Of a DNA stretch of 64,000 nucleotides, positions 8,559 to 17,428 are shown piece after piece. This stretch comes from Acidobacteriota bacterium (GTDB lineage: Bacteria > Acidobacteriota > Thermoanaerobaculia > Gp7-AA8): positions 25,218 through 89,217 of the forward strand of contig JAFATB010000009.1 of assembly GCA_019244185.1 (NCBI GenBank), written 5' to 3'. The position numbers and the translations under genes are program-made. The notes under the pieces were generated by a model, which made no database searches, was not told the DNA's origin, and saw only the letters and a program-made list of their open reading frames with translations. Numbering within the stretch: position 1 is the stretch's first letter; every line of letters starts with the position of its first letter.

Positions 8559-8689
8559 ATGGCATCATTGTCGGCGGATGGCAATACGTGTGGAGCGCCT
8601 ACGGACTCACGTTTGCCGCATTCCTCATCTATGGAGTGACGCTGTTCGTGCGGTACCGAAAGGAGCTCGCGCATGACGACCGCCACTGA
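8555..8689 (+). CDS. ccmD: Small heme-export membrane protein CcmD
   Basis: A 44-aa protein with one transmembrane helix (about 12-32: VWSAYGLTFAAFLIYGVTLF) followed by a basic, then acidic tail. This is the CcmD pattern: a small single-TM subunit encoded between ccmC and ccmE and needed for release of holo-CcmE. It overlaps ccmC by 4 bp and ccmE by 17 bp. It is too short for motif-based proof; the position is the main evidence. Confidence 0.82.
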   Translation: MNGIIVGGWQYVWSAYGLTFAAFLIYGVTLFVRYRKELAHDDRH

Positions 8690-9170
8690 GCTGACGGCCA
8701 CCGAGGTGATGCGCCGCAAGTCGCGCCTCTTCATGATCGGCGCGTTCGCCGTCGCCGCGATCGCGTTCGCCGTCATCGCCGCGAGCAGCATCAACAAGAA
8801 TCTCGTCTACTACTGGACGCCGAGCGATCTCCGCCACGCCGGCTCGAAAGCCTACGGCGCCACGATCCGCCTCGGCGGCATGGTGAAGAAAGGCTCGATC
8901 CACAAGCTCGGCGGCTCGGCGGTGGAGTTCGACGTGAAAGACGCCACGCAGGTCGTGCACGTGAAGACCACCAGCGTGCCGCCGCAGATGTTCCGCGAGA
9001 ACATCGGCGTCGTCGTCGAAGGGACGATGGTGCCGGGCGGTTACTTCCAGAGCGACCGCCTGATGGTCTCGCACAACAACGAATACCGCGCGCCCGCGAA
9101 GGGCCATCCGGTCGACCGGAAAGAGCTCGAGCGGCTCATGAAGTCGACCGAGGGACTCGAAGGAAAATAG
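8673..9170 (+). CDS. ccmE: Periplasmic heme chaperone CcmE
   Basis: A 165-aa chaperone anchored by an N-terminal helix (about 21-40). The OB-fold domain ends with VSHNNEYRAP, in which His 134 is the residue that binds heme covalently in the family; the Tyr four residues later is also conserved. It carries heme from CcmC to the CcmF/H ligation module, here needed for the ActA, ActE, CoxB and diheme cytochromes encoded nearby. The start ATG lies 17 bp inside ccmD. Confidence 0.93.
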   Translation: MTTATELTATEVMRRKSRLFMIGAFAVAAIAFAVIAASSINKNLVYYWTPSDLRHAGSKAYGATIRLGGMVKKGSIHKLGGSAVEFDVKDATQVVHVKTTSVPPQMFRENIGVVVEGTMVPGGYFQSDRLMVSHNNEYRAPAKGHPVDRKELERLMKSTEGLEGK

Positions 9171-9175
9171 ATCGG

Positions 9176-11170
9176 ATGCTGGCTCCCCTCGGAAAGATGT
9201 TGATTCTCGCGTCGCTGCTGGTGTCGGCGGCCGGCGCGCTGCTCGGGTTCGCGGCGGGACGCACGCGCTCGCGCGAGGCGCTGCTGTGGGCGCGCCGGTT
9301 CGCGTACGCGTTCGCCGCGCTCATGGGGCTGGCCACGCTGACGATGGAGTACGCGCTGCTCACGCACGACTTCCGCGTCAGCTACGTCGAGCACGTCGGC
9401 TCGCGCCTCGTGCCGACGTGGGTCACCATCGTCAGTTTGTGGTCGTCGCTCGAAGGCTCGATTCTCTTCTGGGGCTTCGTTCTCGGCATCTACATCGCCG
9501 TCGCGACGTACCTGACGCGCGGCCAGTACGAGGACTATCAGCCCGACGCCATCGGCGTGTGGCTGTCGTCCGCCGCGTTCTTCAGCTTCCTCATCGCCGG
9601 ACCGGCCAGCCCGTTCGGCGTCGTCGCCAATCCGCCGCTCGATGGACCGGGGCCAAATCCGCTGCTGCAGAACCACGTGCTGATGGCCATCCATCCGCCG
9701 TTTCTGTACCTCGGCTACGTCGGCATGACCATTCCGTTCGGCTTCGCGTGCGCGGCGCTCTTGCGCGGACGACTCGGGCACTCGCTGCTCAAACCGTTGC
9801 GCGCGTCGCTGATGGTGCCCTGGATCTTCCAGACCATCGCCATCATGCTCGGCGGCTGGTGGGCGTACGAAGTGCTGGGCTGGGGCGGTTACTGGGCGTG
9901 GGATCCGGTCGAGAACGCGTCGCTGCTGCCGTGGCTCACGGCGACGGCGGCGTTGCATTCGATCGTGGTTGTCGAACGCCGCGGCATTCTGAAAGGCTGG
10001 ACCGTCACGCTCATTCAGGCGACGTTCCTCCTCGTCATTCTCGGCACCTTCATGACGCGCTCGGGCGTCTTCAACTCCGTGCATTCGTTCACGCAGAGCG
10101 CGATCGGACCGACGATCCTCGCGTTCCTCGCGGCGTCGATCCTGTTCGTCGTCGTGCTGCTCGCGTTCCGGATCGATCGCCTCGAAACCGAAGGACGGAT
10201 CGAAGGTGCGGCGAGCCGCGAGGCGATGTTCCTCGTCAACAACCTGCTGTTCGTCCTGCTCACGTTCACGGTGCTGATCGGCACGGTCTTCCCGCTCGTG
10301 GTGGAGGCGCTCAAAGGCAAACAGATGAGCGTCGGGCGGCCGTACTTTGACAGCATGGTCGTGCCGATCGGCGCGGCGCTGTTGTTCCTCGTCGGCATCG
10401 GTCCCGCGCTGCCGTGGGGCCGCGCGACGCGCGAGCAGTTGAAGAACGCGCTGCTGCCGCCGCTGTTCGGCGCGGGACTCTTCGCGGTGATCGGCTACAT
10501 CCTGAACATCCGCGCGCCGTGGACTCTGGTCACGCTCGCCTTCGGCGGCTACGCCGCGCAGGTCACGCTCGGGCAGATGCTGCTGACGGTGTTGCAGCGC
10601 ACGAAGCGGGGCGAGTCCGCGGCCGCGGCGTTCGTCGATGGCAACCTGCGTCGCGGACGCCGGCGCTTCGCGTCGTACATCGTGCACGGTGCGGTGACGG
10701 TGGCGATCATCGCCATCGCCGTCAGCAGCTCGATGCGGCAGACCACCGAGCTCGCGTTCACGAAAGGGCAGACGCTGCGCGCGTCGGGCTACGATCTCAC
10801 GTTCCTCGGCTTCGAACAGCGGCAGGAGCCGCATCGTGCCGTGACGGGCGCGCGCTTCCGCGTCGCGCGCGACGGCAAGGTCGTGGCCACGCTCGAGCCG
10901 AAGATGAATCAGTATCAGATGATGCGCGAGCCGGTCGGCTCGCCCGCGGTGTACAGCACGGCCGCGGGCGATCTGTATCTGTCGCTCGCGAACCTCGACG
11001 TCGCCAATGAGAGCGTGTTCATCACGGTGTATGCCGCGCCGCTGGTGATGTGGATCTGGGTGTCGGTGATCCTGATGGGGCTGGGCGCGCTCTTCTCGCT
11101 CGTCCCGGCGCGGCGCGCCACGGCGGTGCAGTCGCGCGAGAGCGTCCCCGCGGCGGCGGAGACGGCATGA
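9176..11170 (+). CDS. ccmF: Cytochrome c heme lyase subunit CcmF
   Basis: A 664-aa polytopic membrane protein with more than ten hydrophobic helices. The WWD heme-handling motif is clear as WGGYWAWDPVENASLLPWL (about 240-258), and a preceding PPFLYLGYVG segment carries a conserved His region (MAIHPPFLYLG). It transfers heme from CcmE to apocytochrome CxxCH motifs. It begins 5 bp after ccmE and overlaps ccmG by 4 bp (ATGA). Confidence 0.94.
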   Translation: MLAPLGKMLILASLLVSAAGALLGFAAGRTRSREALLWARRFAYAFAALMGLATLTMEYALLTHDFRVSYVEHVGSRLVPTWVTIVSLWSSLEGSILFWGFVLGIYIAVATYLTRGQYEDYQPDAIGVWLSSAAFFSFLIAGPASPFGVVANPPLDGPGPNPLLQNHVLMAIHPPFLYLGYVGMTIPFGFACAALLRGRLGHSLLKPLRASLMVPWIFQTIAIMLGGWWAYEVLGWGGYWAWDPVENASLLPWLTATAALHSIVVVERRGILKGWTVTLIQATFLLVILGTFMTRSGVFNSVHSFTQSAIGPTILAFLAASILFVVVLLAFRIDRLETEGRIEGAASREAMFLVNNLLFVLLTFTVLIGTVFPLVVEALKGKQMSVGRPYFDSMVVPIGAALLFLVGIGPALPWGRATREQLKNALLPPLFGAGLFAVIGYILNIRAPWTLVTLAFGGYAAQVTLGQMLLTVLQRTKRGESAAAAFVDGNLRRGRRRFASYIVHGAVTVAIIAIAVSSSMRQTTELAFTKGQTLRASGYDLTFLGFEQRQEPHRAVTGARFRVARDGKVVATLEPKMNQYQMMREPVGSPAVYSTAAGDLYLSLANLDVANESVFITVYAAPLVMWIWVSVILMGLGALFSLVPARRATAVQSRESVPAAAETA

Positions 11171-11685
11171 ACCGCACGGTGTTCGCGATCGGCATCGTCA
11201 TCGCGGCGGCGGTCGTCGGCGTGCTCTTCGCCGGACTGGGCAAAGATCCCGCGGTGATCCAGTCGCCGCTCATCGGCCGCAGCGCGCCGACGTTCGCGCT
11301 GCAGGAAGTCGGCACCGGCCGCACGATCGACATCGCGCAGCTTCGCGGACGTCCGCTGGTCATCAACTTCTGGGCGACCTGGTGCGGCCCATGTTGGGAA
11401 GAGCATCCTGTGCTCGTCGCCACCGCGCGCCGGCTGCAGCCGAACGTGCAGTTTCTCGGCGTCGTCTTTCAGGATCAGGAAGACAAGATCCTCGGCTTCC
11501 TGCAGCAGCGCGGCACGAGCTACCCGACGCTCGTCGACGTGAAGGGAAAGACCGCGCTCGCGTACGGCGTTGGCGGCGTTCCCGAGACGTTCTTTCTCGA
11601 CGCGAACGGGACGATCGTCGCGAAGTACGCGGGACCGATGGACGCCGATACGCTGCAGGCGAACCTGATGAAGGCGATGCGCTGA
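11167..11685 (+). CDS. ccmG: Thiol-disulfide oxidoreductase CcmG/DsbE
   Basis: A 172-aa membrane-anchored thioredoxin-like protein. It has an N-terminal helix (about 5-24) and the active site WATWCGPCWEEHP (Cys about 75 and 78). The cis-Pro region GVGGVPETFF is typical of CcmG/ResA/TlpA. It keeps apocytochrome cysteines reduced before heme ligation. The overlapping starts with ccmF and ccmH place it in the maturation operon. Confidence 0.92.
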   Translation: MNRTVFAIGIVIAAAVVGVLFAGLGKDPAVIQSPLIGRSAPTFALQEVGTGRTIDIAQLRGRPLVINFWATWCGPCWEEHPVLVATARRLQPNVQFLGVVFQDQEDKILGFLQQRGTSYPTLVDVKGKTALAYGVGGVPETFFLDANGTIVAKYAGPMDADTLQANLMKAMR

Positions 11686-12173
11686 TGATCTTCGCGCTGC
11701 TGCTCTTCGTCGCCACGTTGCGCGTGCCGGATGCCGCGCAGTTCGTCGGCGCGCCGAAGGGGATGCCGGTCGCGGACGCGCAACTCGCAGCGCGCACGCA
11801 CGAGGTGGCGTCGCTGCTGCGGTGCCCCGTCTGTCAGGGGATGTCGGTCGCCGACTCGCCGTCGGAGATGGCCATCAACATGAAGGAGCAGGTGCGCGAG
11901 CTGCTCGCGCGCGGCTACACCGAAGAACAGATTCTCAAATACTTCGAGCTGTCGTACGGGCAGTTCGTCTTGCTGCGTCCGAAGTTCGAAGGCGTGAACG
12001 CGCTGGTCTGGCTGCTGCCGCTGTTCGCGGTGGTCGTTGGCGTTGCGATCGTGCTGCTCAAGATTCGGAAGCTCGAACAGCCGCTGCCGCCCCGCGCGGA
12101 ACCCGAAGCGGCGAACGACGATCCGTACGTGTCGCGCGTGCGCGAGCTCGTGCGCGGAGACAAACAGGGATGA
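11685..12173 (+). CDS. ccmH: Apocytochrome reductase CcmH (CcmL-type)
   Basis: A 162-aa protein with a signal-like N-terminus, the redox motif LRCPVCQG (about 45-52) of the CcmH/CycL family, a helical bundle and one transmembrane helix at about 104-124. It presents reduced apocytochrome to CcmF. The ATG at 11685 shares a base with the ccmG stop (TGATG). CcmH and CcmI are separate genes here, unlike the fused E. coli CcmH. Confidence 0.92.
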   Translation: MIFALLLFVATLRVPDAAQFVGAPKGMPVADAQLAARTHEVASLLRCPVCQGMSVADSPSEMAINMKEQVRELLARGYTEEQILKYFELSYGQFVLLRPKFEGVNALVWLLPLFAVVVGVAIVLLKIRKLEQPLPPRAEPEAANDDPYVSRVRELVRGDKQG

Positions 12174-13495
12174 ATCCACCAACCGACTGGGCGAGCGCGA
12201 TCGCCATCCTCGCCGCGGGCCTGCTCCTCGGCGCACTCTTCGTCTACTTCTACAAGCGCCGCACGCCCGCCGCGCCGCTCGCCGCCGAGCCCGACCTCGC
12301 GCGGCGCGATCTCGAGGCGAAACGCGACGCGCTCGTCGCGGAACTGCGCGCGCCCGATGTCGACGCCGCGGAACGCGCGCGCCTCGAGCGCGAGACCGCG
12401 GACGTATTGCGGCAACTCGATGCGATGCCCGCGCGCGCGACGAGCAGCGCGTCGACGACGGCGGCGGCGCGTCCGGCGATGTCGCCGCAGGTGCAGGGCT
12501 TCCTCTGGGGCGCGGGCTCGATGGCGCTGCTCGCGGCGCTCGGCTTCTACGTCATGAATCACGCCTCCGATCGCAAGACAGGGGAGGGTGCGACCGGCGG
12601 CGGTCCGATGCAGTCCGCGCAGCAGCAGACCTCGACCATCGCCCCGGCGCAGCAGGCGCCCGATCCGGCGGTGCTGCAGCTCGAGGCGGCGGTGCAGAAA
12701 GATCCGAACAACCTCCAGCTGCGCAACGAGCTCGCGCAGGCGTACCTCGAGCGCGAGAACCTCATGGGCGTGTTCGAGCAGACGCGCGTCGTGCTCGCAA
12801 AGTCGCCGAACGACAGCCGTGCGCTGACGTTCCAGGCGCTCGTGCGGATGTCGATGGGCGACCAGGCGTCGGCGAAGCAGATGCTGCAGCAGGCGACGAA
12901 GTCCGATCCGAAGAACCTCGACAGCTGGGTTGCGCTCGCGTGGATCGACGCGCAGAACGGCAAGATCGACGAAGCGCAGAGCTACATCGCCGAGGCGACG
13001 CGACAGGTGCCGGCGGAGAAAGCGCGGCTCGACGCGGTGTTCGCGCAGATGAAGCAGCACGTGACCGACCCGCAGCAGCTGGCGCAGGGCGGTGGTGGCG
13101 GCGAACAGCAGTTGCCTCCGGGACATCCGTCGATCGACGGCGCCGGAGCGGCGGCGTCGCCGGCCGCGTCCGCGCAGAACTCCGGACCGAGCGTGCGCGT
13201 GACGGTCGATCTCGATCCGTCGGCGAAGGGAAAGAGCGGGATTCTGTTCGTGTTCGCGCGCAATCCCGCGGGTGGTCCGCCCGCGGCGGTGAAGCGACTG
13301 GCGGACGTCACGTTCCCGGTGACCGTCGAGCTCAGCTCCGCCGACTCGATGCTCGGCCAGCCGCTGCCCGCGAGCTTCCGGCTCGAAGCGCGGCTCGACA
13401 GCGACGGAAACGCGATGACGCGCACGCCGGGCGATCCGTCCGCGGCGCAGGAGAACGTGACCCCCGGCGCGGCGGTGCGGCTGTCGTTGAAGTAG
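12170..13495 (+). CDS. ccmI: CcmI-like TPR protein of cytochrome c maturation
   Basis: A 441-aa protein with an N-terminal helix (about 9-25), a coiled cytoplasmic loop (about 40-85), a second helix (about 108-125), then TPR repeats (about 165-290, such as NNLQLRNELAQAYLERENLM). A Gly/Gln-rich linker leads to a C-terminal beta-type domain (about 340-441). This is the CcmI layout, which chaperones apocytochrome C-termini. ATGA overlap with ccmH. The C-terminal domain resembles that of proteobacterial CcmI; low-complexity segments suggest flexible linkers. Confidence 0.85.
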   Translation: MNPPTDWASAIAILAAGLLLGALFVYFYKRRTPAAPLAAEPDLARRDLEAKRDALVAELRAPDVDAAERARLERETADVLRQLDAMPARATSSASTTAAARPAMSPQVQGFLWGAGSMALLAALGFYVMNHASDRKTGEGATGGGPMQSAQQQTSTIAPAQQAPDPAVLQLEAAVQKDPNNLQLRNELAQAYLERENLMGVFEQTRVVLAKSPNDSRALTFQALVRMSMGDQASAKQMLQQATKSDPKNLDSWVALAWIDAQNGKIDEAQSYIAEATRQVPAEKARLDAVFAQMKQHVTDPQQLAQGGGGGEQQLPPGHPSIDGAGAAASPAASAQNSGPSVRVTVDLDPSAKGKSGILFVFARNPAGGPPAAVKRLADVTFPVTVELSSADSMLGQPLPASFRLEARLDSDGNAMTRTPGDPSAAQENVTPGAAVRLSLK

Positions 13496-13503
13496 AACGA
13501 GGT

Positions 13504-13714
13504 GCGCGCTGCAGTTGACGCGGCGCTTCGCGCCGCGCAACTGAGCGGCGCACATGCAGTGGCGCGCTGACTCGTCGATCCCGCCGTCGCGCACAGACGC
13601 GCAGATCGCGCGCAGGTCGTCATCGGTCATCCGCTTCAACTCGCGCGCCGTTGCGCGCTGCAGTTGACGCGGCGCTTCGCGCCGCGCAACTGAGCGCGCA
13701 CATGGAGTGGCGCC
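13504..13714. repeat. Two tandem copies of a hairpin-bearing unit, 149 bp apart
   Basis: The region downstream of ccmI contains the same roughly 75-bp segment twice, starting at 13504 and 13653. Each begins GCGCGCTGCAGTTGACGCGG and ends near CTCGTCGATCC. Each copy holds a long hairpin: CAGTTG, then CGCGGCG, a CTTCG loop, CGCCGCG and CAACTG (13512-13543 and 13661-13692). Lying between convergent genes, the hairpins may act as bidirectional terminators, although no T-tract follows. The unit appears to have been duplicated together with the 3' end of the neighbouring cytochrome gene. Confidence 0.75.
13570..13650 (-). pseudogene. Decayed duplicate of the diheme cytochrome 3' end
   Basis: Read on the minus strand this stretch gives KRMTDDDLRAICASVRDGG and then GIDES. 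It parallels the true C-terminus of the adjacent cytochrome (KRMTDDDLRAIYAYLRTLPP ... AGIDE), with an internal deletion and several substitutions. It has no start and no heme motif. It is best explained as the remnant of a tandem duplication that also copied the hairpin unit. Confidence 0.7.
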
Positions 13715-14659
13715 CTACTCGTCGATCCCCGCCGTATGCGTCGGCGGCAGTGTGCGCAGATACGCATAGATCGCGCGCAGATCGTCGTCCGTCATCCGCT
13801 TCAGTTCCGGCCACGGCATGAACGGATGGATCGCGTTCCCCTCCGGATCCTTCCCCGTGCGGATCGCGCGCAAAAAGTCCGCCTCGCTCCAGCGGCCGAT
13901 GCCGGTCTCGGAATCGGGCGTGAGGTTCGACGGCCGCGCGGGAAAGTCCGCCGGCGGCTTCGGCACGCCCGCGAGCAGGCGTGAGCGGTCGGGCTTCTGC
14001 AGCAGCCCCGTGCGCGGCGTGTGGCATTCGGCGCAGAGCGCGGCATGCTGCGTGAGGTACGCGCCGTACGCCGCGTTGGCTCCCGCCGGCGTCGAGGCGA
14101 CGGCGAGCTCCGGCTTCGGGCGGAGGAACAGGACCTTTCCGATGCGGAAGATGACGTTCGGACTCTGGCGCACCTCGGCGCGCACGGGCGGCAACGTCTT
14201 GAGATAGCGCGCGATCGCGAACGCGTCGGCGTCCGACAGCTCGTGGAACCATTCGTACGGCATCACTGGCGCGAGCAGGCGTCCGTCGCGGCGCACGCCG
14301 TTGCGGATCGCGCGCACCAGCTCCGCGTCCGTCCAGCCGCCGATGCCGGTGTCGGCGTCGGACGTGAGATTCGACGCGCGCGCCACGCCGATGCGCCAGT
14401 TCCGGAACTCCTTTCCTCCGGCCAGCGCTCCATCCGGATTCTTCGCGTCGGCGGAATGACAGCCGCCGCACACCGCCACGTTGCGCACGAGATACTCGCC
14501 GCGCGCGACCGATGCGTCGCCTGCCTCCGGCGCGGGCACGCGCGGCAGCGGCACTTGCGAATGCCCGCAGCGCAGCGCGGTCAGTGTGAAGAGGAAGATC
14601 GTCGCGGCGGCCGGAACGCGTCCGCGCGCGGAGGGCCGGAGAAATCGTGCAGCGTCCAT
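13715..14659 (-). CDS. Diheme cytochrome c family protein
   Basis: A 314-aa exported protein with two class-I cytochrome c domains. The N-terminal hydrophobic segment (about 16-30, ending LTALRCGHS) looks like a signal or lipoprotein signal. The heme motifs are CGGCH (about 65) and CAECH (about 206). Distal Met candidates lie in LLAPVMPYEWF and HPFMPW. It resembles c-type subunits that accept electrons from periplasmic dehydrogenases. The ATG at 14659 gives the signal; longer in-frame starts would run into the riboswitch region. It is monocistronic and divergent from the thiamine operon. The electron donor is unknown. Confidence 0.85.
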   Translation of the reverse strand: MDAARFLRPSARGRVPAAATIFLFTLTALRCGHSQVPLPRVPAPEAGDASVARGEYLVRNVAVCGGCHSADAKNPDGALAGGKEFRNWRIGVARASNLTSDADTGIGGWTDAELVRAIRNGVRRDGRLLAPVMPYEWFHELSDADAFAIARYLKTLPPVRAEVRQSPNVIFRIGKVLFLRPKPELAVASTPAGANAAYGAYLTQHAALCAECHTPRTGLLQKPDRSRLLAGVPKPPADFPARPSNLTPDSETGIGRWSEADFLRAIRTGKDPEGNAIHPFMPWPELKRMTDDDLRAIYAYLRTLPPTHTAGIDE

Positions 14660-14728
14660 CGACAGCACCTCGCGTCTGCCGGGCGCTGCAAGACGGGAGC
14701 CCGCGCCGCCTCTGCTACACTCTCCGCC

Positions 14729-14811
14729 AGCCTCGGGGTGGCCGCGCATCGCACGGCCTGAGATCAAACCCGTGGAACCTGATCCGGCTCGCACCGGCGT
14801 AGGGAAGGCAA
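14729..14811 (+). promoter_or_regulatory. TPP riboswitch (THI element)
   Basis: All core boxes of the thiamine-pyrophosphate aptamer are present in order: GGGGTG at 14735, CTGAGA at 14758-14763, AAACCCGTGGAACCTGATC from 14766, CCGGCTCGCACCGG and GCGTAGGGAA near the 3' end. GCCT at 14730 can pair with AGGC at 14806 to close stem P1. The 3' strand of the aptamer contains AGGGAAGG, which is also the ribosome-binding site of the TonB receptor gene at 14812. TPP binding would therefore hide the ribosome site directly. No separate terminator hairpin is visible, so translational control is inferred. Confidence 0.93.
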
Positions 14812-16866
14812 ATGAAACGACTCGCCGCGGTTTTTCTCCCTCTCTTTCTTTTCACCATTCCAGTGCTCGCGGATGATCCGCCGTTTACGGAGACCATCGT
14901 CGTCTCCGCGATCCGCGCGGACGACGCGAAGCCGGTCACGAAGACCGACATCCCGCGCGGGGAGATCGAGGCCGACTATCACGGGCAGGACGTGCCGCTG
15001 CTGCTGCGCGACGCGCCGTCGGTGCACGCGTGGAGCGAGTCGGGCGCGGGCGGCGCCGGCTACTCGTACATCTCGCTGCGCGGCGTCGCGGCCACGCGGC
15101 TCAATTTCACGCTCGACGGCGTGCCGCTCGCCGACTCCGAAGACATGGGGACGTACTTTGCGGACTTTCCCGATCTCGCGCGCTCGCTGGAGAGCATTCA
15201 GATCCAGCGCGGCGTCGGCACGTCGACGGTCGGCAGTCCGTCGTTCGGTGGATCCGTGAATCTCGAATCGATCGCAGTCGGCAGCGATCAGCAGTTCGAC
15301 GCCACCGTCGGCGGCGGCTCGTTCGGCAATCGCCAGCTCTCGGCCGGCTATCACTCCGGCGCGTTCGCGAACGGCTTCGCGTTCTACACGCGGCTCTCGC
15401 TCCTCGAATCCGACGGCTATCGCGACAACTCCGCCATGCGCCAGCGCGATCTCTTCTTCAGCGGCGTCAAGCCGATCGGCAACGCGCTGCTGCAACTGAC
15501 CGGCTTCTCCGGGCACGAGCGCCAGCAGCTCTCGTTCTACGCCGCCGACGCGGACACGCTGCGCGTCGATCCGCGCGCGAATCCGCTCTCGCCCGACGAG
15601 CATGACAGCTTCGGCTACGACCTCGCGCAGCTCCAGTACATCCGGCCGCTCGGCGCATCGAGCGACATGACCGCGTCCGCGTACTACCAGCGTGGCTACG
15701 GCTGGTATCGGCTCTTCGACGAAGAAGCCACGCTGCGCCAGTACGGTCTCGATGGCCTGCTCGCCGGCACGATGCTCACGTACTCGCATGCGGTCGGCGG
15801 CTTCACGCTCAACAGCGGCGTGCACGTGAACCGCTTCGAACGCGAGCACACGCGCGACGACGTCGTGGCGCAGACGCGCGACTACGCCAACGACGGCGTA
15901 AAGTCCGAGGCCAACGCCTTCGCGAAGCTGACGTGGCAGGCCGCGCGCTGGACGATCTACGGCGACGCGCAACTGCGCACCGCGCGCTTCGCGTACCACG
16001 GCGACGTCTCCATCGATCCGATCTCCTGGACCTTCTTCAATCCGAAAATCGGCGCGCGCTACGGGCTCACGTCGAATGCCAGCGTCTACGCGTCGGCGGG
16101 CCTCTCGACGCGCGAGCCCGCGCGCAACGATCTCTTTCAGGGCGAAGACAACGCGTCCATTCCGCACGACCTCAACGCGGTGAAGCCCGAGCATCTCGCC
16201 GACTTCGAGGCTGGCTGGAACTGGCGGCGGCGCGGAGTCGAAGTCGCGGCGAACGTCTACGCGATGGAGTTCCACGACGAGATCGCCGCGACCGGCGAGC
16301 TCTCCGACATCGGCCTCGCGCTGCGCCGCAACGTCGACCGCAGCTCGCGGCGCGGGCTCGAGCTCGAGGCGAAATGGCAGGTGCGCCCGAACGTTCGGCT
16401 GCGCACCGACGCGAACGTCAGCCGCAATCGCATCCGGACGTGGACGCAGTTCTTCGACGTCTACGACGACGCCGGCACCTTCACCGGCTCCGATGCCGTC
16501 ACGTACCACGACGTCGAGCCGCTGCTCACGCCGAACGTGCTGCTCAATCAGACGATCGAGTACGCCCCGACGCGCCGCGTCTCCCTCGGCGCCGTCGCGC
16601 GCTACGCCGGCCGCTCCTATCTCGACAACACCGGCAATCCCGCGTTCGCGACGCCGTCGTTTTTCACCGCCGACGCGCGCGTTGCGTATGCCGTCACGCC
16701 GCGGGCGCGCGTTTCGCTCCAGGTCGACAACGTGTTCGACAACGACCGCGTCTACGCGAACGGCTACAGCTACCTCTACGAGTCCGGCGGCGCGCGCACC
16801 GGCACCGCGTACTACTTCCCGCAGGCCACGCGCTCGGCGAGCGTGCTGCTCGATCTGGACTGGTGA
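14812..16866 (+). CDS. TonB-dependent receptor, predicted thiamine (derivative) uptake
   Basis: A 684-aa outer-membrane receptor. It has a signal peptide (about 1-20, ending VLAD), a TonB box (ETIVVSAIRA, about 27-36), a plug domain with conserved YSYISLRGVAATRLNFTLDG and GVPLADSEDM, and a beta-barrel with alternating aromatic strands. It ends in a hydrophobic strand closing in DLDW. The TPP riboswitch overlapping its ribosome-binding site and the following permease and kinase indicate transport of thiamine or a phosphate ester. The substrate is inferred from regulation, not from the receptor sequence. Two bases separate its stop from pnuT. Confidence 0.9.
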   Translation: MKRLAAVFLPLFLFTIPVLADDPPFTETIVVSAIRADDAKPVTKTDIPRGEIEADYHGQDVPLLLRDAPSVHAWSESGAGGAGYSYISLRGVAATRLNFTLDGVPLADSEDMGTYFADFPDLARSLESIQIQRGVGTSTVGSPSFGGSVNLESIAVGSDQQFDATVGGGSFGNRQLSAGYHSGAFANGFAFYTRLSLLESDGYRDNSAMRQRDLFFSGVKPIGNALLQLTGFSGHERQQLSFYAADADTLRVDPRANPLSPDEHDSFGYDLAQLQYIRPLGASSDMTASAYYQRGYGWYRLFDEEATLRQYGLDGLLAGTMLTYSHAVGGFTLNSGVHVNRFEREHTRDDVVAQTRDYANDGVKSEANAFAKLTWQAARWTIYGDAQLRTARFAYHGDVSIDPISWTFFNPKIGARYGLTSNASVYASAGLSTREPARNDLFQGEDNASIPHDLNAVKPEHLADFEAGWNWRRRGVEVAANVYAMEFHDEIAATGELSDIGLALRRNVDRSSRRGLELEAKWQVRPNVRLRTDANVSRNRIRTWTQFFDVYDDAGTFTGSDAVTYHDVEPLLTPNVLLNQTIEYAPTRRVSLGAVARYAGRSYLDNTGNPAFATPSFFTADARVAYAVTPRARVSLQVDNVFDNDRVYANGYSYLYESGGARTGTAYYFPQATRSASVLLDLDW

Positions 16867-16867
16867 C

Positions 16868-17428
16868 TTGAGCCCGATCGAGATCGTCGCCGCCATCGTC
16901 ACCGTCGCCAGCATCGCGCTGGCGACGCGCGAGAACGTCTGGTACTACCCGACCGGCATCGCCAGCGTGCTGCTCTACGCGTGGGTCTACTTCTCCGCGC
17001 GCCTGTACGCGGAGTCGATGCTGCAGCTGATCTGGCTCGCGCTCATGATCTACGGCTGGCACCAGTGGCTGCACGGCGGCGCGAACAAGCGCGAGCTGCC
17101 GGTGACGCGCACCACGCGCTGGGGCTGGATCGTGGTCGCGTTCCTCGGACTCGTGCTTTCCGCGATCATCATCGGCATCCAGCGCCGCTGGACGAACAAC
17201 CCCGCGCCGTACGTCGACTCGTCCATCGCGGCGTGGAGCATCGTCGCGCAGTGGATGACCGCGCGGAAGTGGATCGAGAACTGGATCCTCTGGATCGTCA
17301 TCAACGTCGCCGCGGTCGCGCTCTACATCAACCGCCAGCTCTGGCCCACCGCCGTCGTCTACGCGATCCTCTTCATCCTCGGCATCGAGGGCTATCGCAA
17401 GTGGCGCAAGTCGCTCGTGTCGTTCTGA
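16868..17428 (+). CDS. pnuT: PnuC/PnuT-family vitamin permease, predicted thiamine transporter
   Basis: A 186-aa inner-membrane protein with about seven hydrophobic segments. PnuC-family motifs are visible: WYYPTGIASVLLYAWVYFSA (about 25-44), followed by LYAESMLQLIW and IYGWHQW. It facilitates diffusion of an unphosphorylated vitamin, trapped afterwards by a kinase. Position behind a TPP riboswitch and a TonB receptor points to thiamine (PnuT) rather than nicotinamide riboside (PnuC). The start is TTG at 16868, one base after the receptor stop; no ATG fits. The kinase gene overlaps its 3' end by 28 bp. Confidence 0.87.
   Translation: MSPIEIVAAIVTVASIALATRENVWYYPTGIASVLLYAWVYFSARLYAESMLQLIWLALMIYGWHQWLHGGANKRELPVTRTTRWGWIVVAFLGLVLSAIIIGIQRRWTNNPAPYVDSSIAAWSIVAQWMTARKWIENWILWIVINVAAVALYINRQLWPTAVVYAILFILGIEGYRKWRKSLVSF

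Noticed and set aside
13620..14471. Alternative C-terminal frame of the diheme cytochrome reaching 13620
   Set aside because: It is a different frame that joins antisense-like sequence to the decayed duplicate; the true frame stops at 13715.
14764..16914. Long minus-strand frame across the TonB receptor
   Set aside because: No known motif, and the plus strand has a signal peptide, TonB box, plug and riboswitch.
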